Shown here in pieces: positions 43,379 through 55,190 of a stretch of DNA of 64,000 nt. The notes beneath the pieces were generated by a model. The model had not been told where the DNA came from and made no database searches. It was given only the letters and a program-made list of their open reading frames with translations. Source of the stretch: Hyalella azteca (lineage: Eukaryota; Arthropoda; Malacostraca; Amphipoda; Hyalellidae); NCBI RefSeq assembly GCF_000764305.2, contig NW_025942349.1, positions 36,533 through 100,532 on the forward strand, given 5' to 3'. Position numbers and translations under genes: made by a program. Numbering within the stretch: the stretch's first letter is position 1; the number at the start of each line of letters is the position of its first letter.

Positions 43379-45700
43379 TGAAGAGGAGCATATTGCTCCT
43401 CTTGCTTAATCTTAGATTATTAGGTTCCTACTTTTCATTCCTGGCACTTTGGTGTATTGCTTACTTTAGGTTATGCTTCCTAATATGGTTTGCTCGTTCC
43501 ATTTAATTTAGGGCTTTTGTGACTGTTATTATTAATCAATGTTTCCTTCCCTTGTATTCGTTTCAGGTGTTGTTGTTCTCCATCAATAATTCACTAGTTA
43601 GAGCATGCAACTTTATGCAATGTCTTAAAAGTTCAAGTGCTTCTGCCTTATCATCATGTTTGAAGTTTAGCATGCACTATTAAGAGTCTCGATTAAGTTC
43701 AGTAAGCACACCACTTATCACACTTAGTGATCCTTGTCTGCACCTAATGGCTTGCCTCACCTGCACCCATTGCCTGTAGATCATTTAACCCTGGAAGTCA
43801 TTGTTGACCCATTCCTGCTTGTTGAGCAACGTAGCTGCTCCCTAAGGGTGAGTTGCTAAGACTTGATCAACTCAAGAATAATAATATACCTTTCCTTTTC
43901 AATCTCATGCACTTAATTTACTGCAACAAAACTTGCTTATTACTTTGTTACCTGTTTAATGTCACCTTGTTCCTGTTTTGAATTGCTTTTTTCACTTACC
44001 TGATTGCTTTTACATTGAATTTGAATCATTACAACTATTAGATCTCATATCAAGTGTTTGCCTTGCCATACTGTGCTTGCTTTTCTTGTCTTGCCATGTT
44101 GCTTGGACATTTGTTTTGTTTTCTTGCTGATTTATGCATTATTGCTTGTTTAAATCCTAACCAAAATACTCCTGCTTTGAGGTACACATCCCCTTTAACT
44201 GCCCTTAAAGACCATAGACTCTAGTCCCATTATTTTGTTAACTTGGTAGGAGCAGTCGGTGTGGGACCCAGCTGGCATGCCATTGAGGAGACCTGGAACC
44301 CAGACTTGCCCAGTCCTGACCTTCCTGTCCTGAGTCTTCTCATCTTCCAAACTGCAGCTCCTTGAAGATCACCTTGCTGAAGTTCATTGTTTAAATGTCA
44401 ACCTAGGCTTTGTTATCATTACTTAACTAACCGAGCTAGCTGCATATTAGTCCTGTTCATGAGCAAGTCTTTAACTATTTCATGTGGTTATACTGGTTTT
44501 AAACCAACATTTGCAAGTTACTAGGAATATCTGCCCTGATGTTGACTCTGTTAAGTACAATGGGGCTTAGACTTTCAGACCACCAGTGATTTAGTTAACC
44601 AGTTGTGCCACCAAAAAGTGATGTGATAGTAGTGATTTAATTATTGGCAAATGGTGTTGTTAGATGACTCTTTCATGTGTGCCCATTATTAGCACCCATC
44701 ACCTTTAATTCCAGTATTGTGAACTAAGATGAGACATTGATATTGGTGCTTATTTTCTGTATTTCCCTAGTCAGTGATCATATTCAACCATAACTCTGTT
44801 TTAATATGCTTCTTTAGCCAGAGACTTTCTTATAGTTAGTTAGCAAACCTTATTGATAGATTGGTCTTGTGACCAAGTTTAAAAAGAGCCTTAATCATTA
44901 TTATTATTTAGCCAATGTAACCCTTGTTTCTTGTCCTATTGCTAATGTCTAGGTTTCTTTAACTCACTTGGAGACATAGTGAGTGTCCTGACAGTCCTTG
45001 CCTCTCTTGAGGTTCCTGGTTCCTGCTACCCAGTACAGTATCACCTATGGTCAGTAACCTTCTGTGGAACCTTTCTACCAGACCGGTGAGTACCTGGGGT
45101 GTTGTTGTGAGGGGGAGTGCTTGGGTGTGCCTGTGGTGTCTATGAGAGTGATGCAACTACACTGCCTTAGTGCTATACATCAGGGTGATCCATGGACCAG
45201 GTAAAGAGTGCTCTTCCCGTGCTAGTATATGGTTGAGAAATCGCCACAATTTATTAATGTTATCTCCTTTCCAGGACCTTTATTTGTCTTTGTGCCAACC
45301 AAGACTTCTAGGCAATTGCTTATCTTACTGTAATTTTAATTCCCTTGTGTCACAGGTTAGGATGTTCTGTTTAAAATCATTGTTTACCGCAAAGTTGAAC
45401 CATATTGTACAATTCGGATCTTGGACAGAATACTGCCAGTCACCCCTGAGGGATTTTCCTCTGGAGGGTGGTTGCCTAGCTTCCTGTGAAAGATATTTGG
45501 TGCCCTCGGGTTTATCATGTACCAATGGCTCTTGGCTTTGTTCTTAGCTCAAGTATAGTGTTGTTTGGGAATGACCTGTGTTTCATTGTCCCAAATTTGT
45601 TCTCAGGGTTGGAGGTAGGCTTAGCTAGGTATTATAGCTTAGGGTGATTGAGCTAATCTTCACATAGCTTTTGTGAACCCCTGTTGACCGGACCGCAACA
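43379..45700. mobile_element. 2.3-kb LTR-like insertion (possible solo LTR), U2 only
   Basis: Begins TGAAGAGGAGCATATTGCTC and ends GACCGGACCGCAACA (TG...CA), flanked by GTGC at 43375-43378 and 45701-45704. U1 has the empty site CATTGTGCCGGTAACAC (15393). A perfect hairpin AAGAGGAGCA/TGCTCCTCTT lies at the start. No gag, protease or RT reading frames and no second LTR are seen, so a long solo LTR or a terminal-repeat-only element fits best. Confidence 0.6.
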
Positions 45701-45714
45701 GTGCTGGTAACACA

Positions 45715-46050
45715 GTCTTGCAAAAATGGCTGCCATTTTGTATTGAGGTACAAAAATTTCACCAATAATGTTTTAAAGTCAACACTTGCCTAAGTTGTCT
45801 GCAAATTTTTTTAAAGCAAAATTTTTTATTAGGGCAAATACTTATTACTACAGACCTTAGAAAAAGTACTTTTTTGATCTATCACTTTTCAACATCTTTT
45901 CCAGGGATTTTTTAGAGTTTCTAAATATAAGATTTACATCACTATTTCAAATTTTGCAGTATTTCAATTAGCTTTGCTGCTCAAAGATTTTTACGCTGTG
46001 ACTGAGGACTGTACTGATTTACCCCACCTGCCCCTTATTACCCCATTTGA
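45715..46050 (-). mobile_element. Truncated family E element (U2 counterpart of 15420-15797)
   Basis: Ends CCCTTATTACCCCATTTGACAG followed by TA. Same truncation on the left as in U1, so it predates the duplication. Confidence 0.6.
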
Positions 46051-46141
46051 CAGTATCTGTGTTGTGCTGTGGTAACACTTATAACCCACCAAGATAATTT
46101 CTACCTGTCCAGGGGCTGATTTTCCAGATCTCTGGTCAGTC

Positions 46142-47720
46142 TTACTGTCAAACAGGGTAATAAGGGACAGGCAGGGTAAATCCAGACAGTCATCTCACAT
46201 TTTATGGTAATGTTGTAGCAGCAAAACTAATCAAAATATTGCAAAATTAAAAATAGTTGCATAAAGTTGAACATTATTACTATCTATGTAGCATAAAGCA
46301 AGTTACAAAATCATACATTTACTACCTATAAAAATTATTGAAAAAACTGTGAAAAGTGAGATTTTGGAAAAGTAGCATTAAATGGGTAATAAGGGATGGG
46401 CGAGATAAATTGGGACAGTTGTCCCACATTTCCTAGAAATGTTGTTGCAGCTAGACTAATCAAAATGTTGCAAAATTAAAAATAGTGGCATAAAGTTCAA
46501 CATTTTTACTATATATGTAGTGTAAAGCAAATCAAAAAATTATACATTAACTACCTCTAAAAAATTGCTGAAAAAAGTGTGAAAAGGGGGATTTTGGAAT
46601 AGTACCTTGGCCAAAGTCTGTAGCAAAAAAATATTTGCCATATTAAAAATAAGTACTTACAAAAAAGTAGCACACAGGTGTTGGCTTAAAATGTGATTGA
46701 CAGAATTTGCATATCTCATTCCAAAAAATAGCAGTGATTTCTGCAAGATATATAATAAGGGATATATCCCATATTACCCTTGGGGTAATATGGGATACCC
46801 CTAAAAACGCATTTACAGTAGAACCTTAATTAGCAAAGGCTCCACTTAACAAAAAATCCATTAACAACAAAGAATTTTGGTTCCATTTACCTCACTCAGT
46901 GAAAAAAAAATTAAAATTTGTATAAAAAATTAATGCATCATCATTCATCGCAAAATTGAGCATATAATGTCATAGATATAATTGTGCACCATGCAACATA
47001 TACATAATGAAATGTAATTAACCTTAACTATAATTTATATCTCAAAAATTATTTTTTTCTCCGATTGTCACTAAAATGTTCCTTTCTGTTTCAGGAACAT
47101 TTTTATGGTCTTTTTTTGTTATAGTGAATTCACTTGACACAGTTAAAATGGTGCAAAATCACAAGCTGTCCTGTAAGCCCACAGATATTGAGGAAATGCT
47201 ATACGGCTGCTGATATGAAGCTTACAGTGGACAAGGTCATTGTAAATGCTCAATGGCATGTTCATGGATATGGCAATATCACATCAATAATATGGCAATG
47301 TATGGATATGGTTATATCATTTCAATAAAGGAAAAACAAGTAAAAATCACCAAAAAATATCATTTATCCTACATCTACATCATATACAAAGGAAGAGGAG
47401 GACTTCAGAGTACTGTTAGTACTTCAGAGTACTAAATTAAAAAATTTTACTCGCATAAAAGTTGCACACAGGTGTTGGCTTAAAAACCTGATTGATGGAA
47501 TTTGCGAATATCATTAAAAAAATAGCAGTCATTTCTGCAAGATGGGTAATAAGGGACACCTTTCTGTTGTAATATTCTGCTGCAATACCATTCAAAACAC
47601 ATTTACAATAGAACCTTGATTAGCAAAAGCTCCACTTAACAAAAAATTTTGATTATATTTACCTTATTCATCAAAAAAATTTCACTTAATGAAAAAAAAT
47701 GCACTTAAAAAAATAAAAAT
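46142..47720 (+). mobile_element. Family E element (U2 counterpart of E1), 3' truncated
   Basis: Starts CTGTCAAACAGGGTAATAAG. It carries the same open segment (KLTVDKVIVNAQWHVHGYGN). At 47355-47380 it has the unoccupied version of the Tc1 site. It is fused at about 47720 to the E2 counterpart, which lacks what lies at 18200-20230 in U1. Confidence 0.6.
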
Positions 47721-49533
47721 GCATCATAGACAGAATTAGTGTATCTTATTCCAGAAAAAATGGCGGCCATTACCGCATGACAGGGTAATAAGGGACATCC
47801 CTCCCAGGGTAATAAGGGACACCCCTAAAATCGCATTTACAGTACGTACAGCCTTGGTTAGCAAAGGCTCCAGTTAACAAAAAAATCAATTAACAATAAA
47901 GAATTTTGATTAGATTTACCTCGCTCAGCAAAAAAATTACACTCAACAAAAAATTAGTGCATCATTGGTCATTGCCAAACTGTGCACAGAATGTCATAGA
48001 TAGAATTGTTCACTGGGCAACATAAAATGAAAAGTAATTAATCTAAGCTATGATTTTTTCTCAAAAAACAAGATGGCTGCCACTAAAATATTCCTTTGTG
48101 TTTCAGGCATGTTTTTACAATCTTTTTTTTTCTTTTTGTTATAGTGAATTCACTTGACTCAATTAAGGGGAGCATCTGGGTCCAAAGATAAAAATATTGG
48201 TTTTTCCGGTTATTGATTTATGCATTCGTTGATTTATGCATTCACGACAGATCCTGTAAGGGGGGAAGGGGGTGGGGGGCCTTCAGCAATTTCAAAGGGG
48301 GGTAATCAACTTTAAAATGTCCTCTTCACTTGGCTAGAGCTCAGAAACCTCATAGACAGCACACCGGATGGTGTTTATTTAGTGGCTCCATGCACCGATG
48401 ACTGACTTCGAAGTGAGCTGATGCTTACTTTCGGTCTCTAGGCTACATTACATGCCTTTATGTGCTGCAAAGAGGTTTTTTGCCTCTACTGAAATCTCTC
48501 TCATGGTGATCCTTTCTCCACCTATAGTTTGGAAGCTACATCAATGAGACCTATACCTTTCGATTTGGGAAGGAAAGATCACCAAATGTCACTTGGTAGT
48601 GTTTCCAATTTCTTTATAGTTCAGATTTTATTTTGCAAAAAGTAGGGGAGGGCAGGGGTAAAATTAAAAAAATTACTAAAATTATCAGAAAAAATGCACC
48701 CACACCCACAAAAATTAGAAATCCAAAAAACTGCAATGTGACATCTTTAGATATGGTTTTTACCCATCAAATGATATGTGCCTCAATGTTGTAGCTTGAA
48801 AATCCTAGGAGGAGATGGGATTTCCAAAGTCCCCCCTAAAGTCCCCTAAGAACTTCATGTTTTCTTTTATGTTTTTTTTAAATTCACATGAAAAAAGTCT
48901 TAGAATTCTGTTTCACATACGTGGCACAAAATTTTGAATCAATCTGTCTGTAAATAACTGAGATAAAATTTGACCCAGACGCTCCCCTTAAAATGGTGCT
49001 AAATTACAAGCCATCCTGTAAGCTTACCTACAGCAGAAATGCTACATGGCTGCTGATATGATGCTTGCCATAGACAAGGTTGTTGTCAATGCTCAATGGC
49101 ATGTCCATGGATTAATAAATATCACGTCAATAATACGGTAATGTATGGATAAGGTAATATATCAATAAAATAAAAACAAGAAAAAATCACAGAAAATGTA
49201 ATTTATTCTACATTTACATCATCTACAAAGGAAGAGGATGACTTCAGAGTACTGTTAGTAATGGATGAGCACACTCTGCATGCTTCAAACATTTTAAAAC
49301 TGAGATATATTTTAAGTGTCCCATATTACCCCATTCCCAGGGTTGGTTCAGGAGGCTTTTATTTTGCATCTGGCATCTTATGAATAGCATATGGAATTTT
49401 TTCAGAGATGCCATACAATAGTCCTCGCAAATACCTTTGAAATGAGCTCAAACTCATTTATGAAATGCTTCATGGTAAGAAGTTATTGAGGAAAAATGCT
49501 CAAAACCATCCCTTATTACCCCGTTTGATGGTG
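47721..49533 (+). mobile_element. Family E element (U2 counterpart of E2)
   Basis: Contains CAGGGTAATAAGGGACA motifs at 47779 and 47805. It hosts the TTAA element 48167-48987 and ends CCCTTATTACCCCGTTTGATGG. The hAT target GCTTCAAACATT at 49282 is unoccupied here. Confidence 0.6.
48167..48987. mobile_element. TTAA-flanked element GGGGAGC.TCTGGGTC (U2)
   Basis: The ends GGGGAGCATCTGGGTCC and GACCCAGACGCTCCCC are flanked by TTAA (48163-48166 and 48988-48991). It is the shorter counterpart of 20676-23222 without E3. A related E copy at 47146 shows the empty TTAA in the same context. Confidence 0.8.
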
Positions 49534-50106
49534 CGTCAACTTCTGCAGAAAATTTTCACTACTTCACCAATACCAACAAAGATTTTGAAAACCCACAAAA
49601 TGATGGGATAAACTACAAATCTCTCGCAGCATATAGGCACATCATGCTGCCATGTAAACATTTGACAAGACAGTGTCACACACCTTGTTTTGGTCATGTC
49701 AAGTTTGATTTCACAATGAATAGATTTGATCCTCATTCTACACTGAGATTTAATAATGGAAAGTTGTTTCAAAATTTAAACACCTATTGATACACATTTA
49801 GATATGAATTTTTTCATGTTTTTGCCCTATTATTTCAATATTTTCTTAATAATTTCCCCTCAAATTCAGAATGATTTTGTTTCCCATCACAAATTTTTGA
49901 ACATCTTCTGTCTTTCAGAAATTGTTGTTTAGAAGGGGCAATTATTGCTTTATATAAATCACTGAATGCTTAGGCATGCACCATGAGCATAATAAATAAT
50001 TTAATTCAATTTAATCAAATTTAATTTTCAATTCAAAATTTAATTCTATGGCATGTACTATGTGGCTAATTAAATAATTAAATTAAATTTAATATCATTT
50101 AATTTT
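49534..50106. other. AT-rich repeated segment F (U2 copy, first part)
   Basis: Aligns with U1 25753-26345. No gene. Confidence 0.45.
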
Positions 50107-50484
50107 AATTAATTCAACACATTGACTCTGAAGTGGTACATATGCGTACCACAAAATGTATTTCTCCATGACGTATGGTACATAATTCAGGTTGCCTAAA
50201 ATCAGCCAAATCCGAAAACAAAAAAGGCCAAAAAAGGCCGATAACTCAATACATACTAGTTTATTTGTAGGTTCCACTATAAAAATTCCAATTATTTTCT
50301 TTTTGAAGTATTTAAAATGTAATTAGGAAGTGCCCCTATCTTAAGTTTTAGCCTGCCAAAGCATAGAGAAAAACTAAATTACAGAATTTGTCTGGAAAAA
50401 ATGACCGTCTGGCAAACCTGTTTAAAAACAATGTAAAAAATGAAATAATAGTACAAGATGAAGCAATCGTAGTCAACGCATTAA
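50107..50484. mobile_element. TTAA MITE, U2 only
   Basis: The ends are CAACACATTGACTCTG and CGTAGTCAACGCATTAA, with interior complementary to 23727-24099. U1 reads across the site (ATTAATTTAATTCTACAGC at 26338). The left TTAA is degraded to TCAA. Confidence 0.75.
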
Positions 50485-50608
50485 TTCAATTCTACAGCTG
50501 CAGCCAGTAAGAATGAGCATCATAGGAACATAGGTAAAATTGTCATCCAGACATCCAAAATTGAATGACAATGAATGGATTTGATAGATTATTAATCCCA
50601 TTTATATA

Positions 50609-50904
50609 CAGGGTGTTTCAGAATTAAGTAACCCTTTTAATTTGTTAATAAATAAAAAACTAAGAACGTTATGAAGTTGAAACTTGTTTTATTTAAAAGA
50701 AGAACATTTTCATGGTAATATTGTATCATAGTTACGTCATTATCCTGTATAGCTACATTTAAAAGATATTATATTTAAAAACTAGGATACAATATTACCA
50801 TAAAAATGTTCTTCTTTTAAATAAAACAAGTTTCAATTTCATAACGTTCTTAGTTTTTTATTTATTAACAAATTAAAAGGGTTACTTAATTCTGAAACAC
50901 CCTG
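50609..50904. mobile_element. 296-bp foldback MITE with CAGGGTGTTTCAGAATT ends
   Basis: Inverted arms of roughly 130 bases (CAGGGTGTTTCAGAATTAAG ... and mirror) around a short centre near 50745. Flanked by TATA/TA. U1 has TTTATATATAAGAATGG (26457) with no insert. The TA target and CAGGGTG start fit mariner-type mobilisation. Non-coding. Confidence 0.85.
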
Positions 50905-50989
50905 TATAAGAATGATGATGTCGATTCTATTTCAGAATCTGTTTTTGAATACACTTGTGAAACTACCCTAATACTACAGTGCTTAAATA

Positions 50990-51967
50990 CTGTAAAATGG
51001 GGTAACTTTGACCACATTTATTTTTCGAAATGGTGCAATTTTTTTGCTAGATAAGGTAAACTTAAATTGAAAAATGCAAAATACAGGTCTATGCTCTAGC
51101 TTTACTCACCATAAATTGCTGGCTCCTGCCTCTCATAGTTTTGATGTAACTTCAAAAAAAGTGATGGTCTTTGTTACCCCAGCTCTTGGGGTTTCTTTGA
51201 CCGGGTGGTAAAATCAATTTGATTTTTTGGTAAAATAACTCCAGGTTGTGGTGCATTGTAGTAGAACTCTTCTAGTTACATATGCAAAAGACAAATTTTA
51301 GAAAAGTGTCATAGTTTGCAAATGGGGGGCGCCGCCCCCCAATGGGCGAAATGTGACCACCTAATGGCAGCCATGATGGGGTAACATTGACCGGTTTGGA
51401 AATTAATTTAAAATTACCATATATAAGACTCTGTAGAGTCTGAAACATAAAGAAAAAAACATTAATAGGTGTATCAAACCTAAAATATGTTATATAGGTA
51501 TGGTGGTACCTATGGTAATTTTAACTTAATTTCCAAGCCGGTCAATGTTACCCCGTCACAGCTGCCATTAGGTGGTCAAAGTTCCCCCATTGGGGGGCAG
51601 CACCCCCCATTTGCAAACTATGACACTTTCTTAAAATTTGTCTTTTGCATATGTAACTAGAAGAGTTCTACTACAATGCATCAAATCCTGGAGTTATTTT
51701 ACCAAAAAATAAAAAAATTGGAGGGGGTACTCTGACAGGCTTTAAATAATAGCTTCTTTCATGGGTCACATTATTAATTTTTTAACCTATTAGATATGCA
51801 AACTTTTTAAGTCTTTCTATTGTGTTACGAAGCCTCAGTATTAGGCCTTTGATGGCCAGTGACAAAATTTTTCTATGTCAAATCGTTTTTGAGTTTTGGG
51901 GGTTTTTGTTAAAAAAACGAAAAGTGGTCAAAGTTACCCCGCCGGTCAAAGTAACCCCATTTTACGG
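50990..51967. mobile_element. TA-flanked foldback element with CCGTAAAATGGGGTAAC ends
   Basis: The termini are C(T/C)GTAAAATGGGGTAACTTT, with TA at 50988-50989 and 51968-51969. U1 is unoccupied (ACATACCCGTACC at 26532). The arms are inverted copies over roughly 480 bases, including a CG-rich hairpin GGGGGGCGCCGCCCCCC at 51325-51341. The terminal motif GGGGTAACTTTGACC recurs inside at 51378-51392, 51540-51554, 51926-51940 and 51944-51958. Related to family E by the termini. No ORF. Confidence 0.85.
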
Positions 51968-52095
51968 TACCTGTTCTGTCATACCGTAATATTATGGTTG
52001 GCAATGCGGCATTACTTGCAGCAGCATTGGCATTGTCAACTATAATTTAGAAAAAAGGCAGTTGCTGCTTTGCTGTCACTGTGTAAGCATATATG

Positions 52096-52648
52096 AGATT
52101 TTGCTCACGTGAAATAGCTTTCCTGGAGTGTATCATGCTCAACTCTTATTGGAGGCATGATTTGTTATTAATTCATAAATTTAATTTGTTGTGTATGACT
52201 TGGAGATGAATTGCTAATGAATTAATATTCAGTCTAATTGAAATCTCAAAGTGTTGCAACTTTCATTCTCGATTATTTCAAGTGTAACTTTAATCTCTCC
52301 TGTTTTCATCATTTTTATCTTAACTAAAATTTTTGGATCAAAAATGTGGTGGAGGTAGATTGAAAATAATACATGAACCTTAATTTTTAGAATTCCATCC
52401 TGCAAGTTAGGCACCTACACTTCTTGTATTAAATGCAAAGCTAGCCTAACTTCGTATCATAGTAATACTTCATAGCATAAAATTTTATTATTTTGTAAAT
52501 TTCATATTTAGAATGAAGCCTAACTTTACAAGTTTCAACATCTAAGTAGGTACTGAGTTGTATTGAAATTGGATTACTGAGCCTAAACTGAGGTAATCCA
52601 AGCTGCCATTGGGGGCCTTTTAATTCAGCAGTAAAATATCTTTTTTAC
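52096..52648. other. Duplicated non-coding interval
   Basis: Aligns with U1 28265-28500 and 28975-29250, without the foldback MITE. No gene. Confidence 0.4.
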
Positions 52649-53378
52649 CACTGTGCAGAGAGTGGATGAATATTGCAAGATCTTTGGCGATGCTTCAGTA
52701 CCAAAATTTATGACTTCAGAAGATCTTGCCAACACATTTAGATTCAAATTCTTGCATTTAATATATTTGTCAGTCTTCGGCCAACTATTTAGAAGAAAGT
52801 AAGGTTTCTGGTACATTGGATGGATCAGGTCCTCAGGATGCAGTAAAGCTTGTCCAGAAATTGGTTGTGAAGATTTCCTGCCAAAAAAAATGTAAACAAA
52901 ATCATAGTTGCGGTCACATTAGATAGGTATGTGCACAAAGTGCACATGAATGTAAACAATACTGGCAAAATGGCGGACAGCCACTTTCTGCATCGGTGCG
53001 TGTAAGGTATTTAATTTTGAAAGTTCCACCCAAATGTTTGCTTAATTTGATTGACTTGTGTTAGGAAATGAACTAAAAAAAATTGAACTATGACAACACA
53101 ATTTTTTTTCGAGAAATGTCTATCAAGTACCTGCTTAGCTGGGGTGTGCAAGGGGGTAACAGTTGTGCTAGAAATAAACATTGACATTGTATTTTAAAAT
53201 TAATGAAAGATAATTTGAAATCAAGATTATAGTTTTTAGAGCATGCTCTCGAAATTTCAGAGCTCTGCAGCCATTCTGAGTTTTTCTACCATTCTCGAAA
53301 TGCATGGCAATCGTGCAGTTTATGTTCAGTTCAGTCCAGAGCCAGTGAGGTACGCTGGTCCTAGACTACTGCCAAGAC

Positions 53379-53593
53379 TGAGACATGAGATGAGATGAGA
53401 CATGAGACAAGACAAGAGAAGGGGCATGAGTCAAGACATGAGAGGGGACATGAGACAAGGCATGAGACGAGACATGGACGAGACATGAGACTAAGACATG
53501 GGATGAGACATAAGACAAGACATGAGATTGGACATGAGACGAGACATGAGACAAGACATGAGATTGGACATGAGATGAGATGAGACAAGACAT
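53379..53593. repeat. (GAGAC/ATGAGA) minisatellite, left half
   Basis: Irregular tandem array of GACATGAGACGA-type units. It and the array at 54620-54992 are one array split by the LTR-like element between them. Long ORFs on either strand are by-products of the repeat. Confidence 0.85.
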
Positions 53594-54619
53594 TGTTGCC
53601 GGGTCTAAAATGTCTCGTGCCGTAGGTGAGATGAAACTGTTACCTGCTTCTAACTAACTGGCAACAACCCTACTCTGAATGAAGGAAAATGAAAGACTGG
53701 TTCTAATGCAAAATGAATTAAAATATGGGACAGTAAATAAACACATAACATGATGAAATTGCAAATGAAAAGGTTGCTTTAATTTGTAAAGTGTAGTGAA
53801 AGTGAGCTACTTAATTGGCTGTAAGGAGCATGGACAGGTGGAGATGAGCAGATGTAACTGCAAACAGAAAGAACAGAATAAAAATGCAAATCATGAATGA
53901 CTGATAACCTGATGGGAGGTAGAATGTAAACAAAGCAAGAACCATTAAACTCCATAAAACTAGTAGCAGCTCATCTCCATATTGTGAATTTATCACATGA
54001 ATACTGATAACCTGATGGGAGGTAGAGTGTAAACAAAGCAAGAACCATTAAACTCCATAAAACTAGTAGCAGCTCATCTCCATATTGTGAATTTATCTTT
54101 ACAATTAATAAGTACTCAACGAGGATTGAATTGAAAGGAATCACAAGAGAACAGATAAATAAAGGAATGCTGCAAGATGAATTGTGAACATAACTAGCTG
54201 GAATTAATTATAATCATAACCCAATATAATAAATTAACTTCTTCAAACTAAACCATATCAGTTAGAGATGAATACAACCAAAGTAAAATGCAAGGGAACA
54301 CAAGAAGTTAATATCAATGAAACTAGCAAAATACAAAGACAAAACTTAACCAAAATTATCAATGAATAAATTATATAAATTTCTATGCCACTCACCAGTG
54401 CAACTGAGTGCCCAGGCTGAGATACTGAGTAGGAATCCAAATACTTAAAAGTGATAATTCAACTTTGCAAATTATACTCTGGTCATCTACACCGAAAAAG
54501 ATAAAAATATTGAATTTCATTTAAATTGAGTTGGATTGAGAACTAAAGAAATATGATTACAGATAAAGAAAGACATGAAGGTTGGGCTACACAGTAGCCT
54601 AATTTAACCTCCGGTAACA
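53594..54619. mobile_element. Solo LTR (1,026 bp) inside the minisatellite
   Basis: Begins TGTTGCCGGGTC and ends CCTCCGGTAACA (inverted TGTTGCCGG/CCGGTAACA, TG...CA). It has a 4-bp duplication ACAT (53590-53593, 54620-54623) taken from the minisatellite. It contains a tandem duplication of about 108 bases (units from 53895 and 54003, ACTGATAACCTGATGGGAGG). No internal retroviral-type coding region. Fits a solo LTR of a Gypsy- or BEL-type element. Confidence 0.75.
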
Positions 54620-54992
54620 ACATGAGACGAGATGAGATGAGACAAGACATGAGATGAGATGAGATAAGACATGAGACGAGACATGAAACAAGGCATGAGA
54701 CAAAACGTGAGATGAGACATGAGACGAGGCATAAGACGAGATGTGAGATGAGGCATGAGACGAGACACGAGACGAGACACAAGATGAGACGTGAGATGAG
54801 ACAGGAGACGAGACATGAGATTGGACATGAGACAAGATGAGACGAGACAAGACAGGAAATGAGACGAGACAAGACAGGAAATGAGACAAGACAAGACAGG
54901 AGATGAGACGAGACAAGACAGTAGATGAGACGAGACAAGACATGAGATAAGTCAAGACACGAGACAAGATGAGACCGTTGAGACGAGACATG
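54620..54992. repeat. (GAGAC/ATGAGA) minisatellite, right half
   Basis: Continuation of the array at 53379-53593 with more GAGACGAGACAAGACAGG-type units. Confidence 0.85.
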
Positions 54993-55190
54993 ATGATGAT
55001 CAGTATTTAATATTATTATTAATATTCACTAATACATATTATAATTAGTTAAGAATTAATATTAATAAAAGTTAATAATATTATTATTACTAGTAAATTT
55101 TATTTGAATATTCAATTCAATTTCACATTTTTAAGCTCAATTTTGGTGCCAAGACCATGAAACTGAAATTTATTCCATCCAATTCTGCCT
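54993..55190. other. AT-rich spacer
   Basis: TAATATTATTATTA-type sequence between the minisatellite and the piggyBac element. Nothing else seen. Confidence 0.5.

Noticed and set aside
45170..45547. 125-codon ORF within the 2.3-kb LTR-like insertion
   Set aside because: No domain or codon bias, and it starts and ends within a non-coding element. Probably chance.
53361..54991. Long ORFs of Ser/Cys/Leu/His repeats on both strands in the GAGAC arrays
   Set aside because: They exist in several frames at once because the DNA is a simple tandem repeat. No start context, splice sites or conservation.
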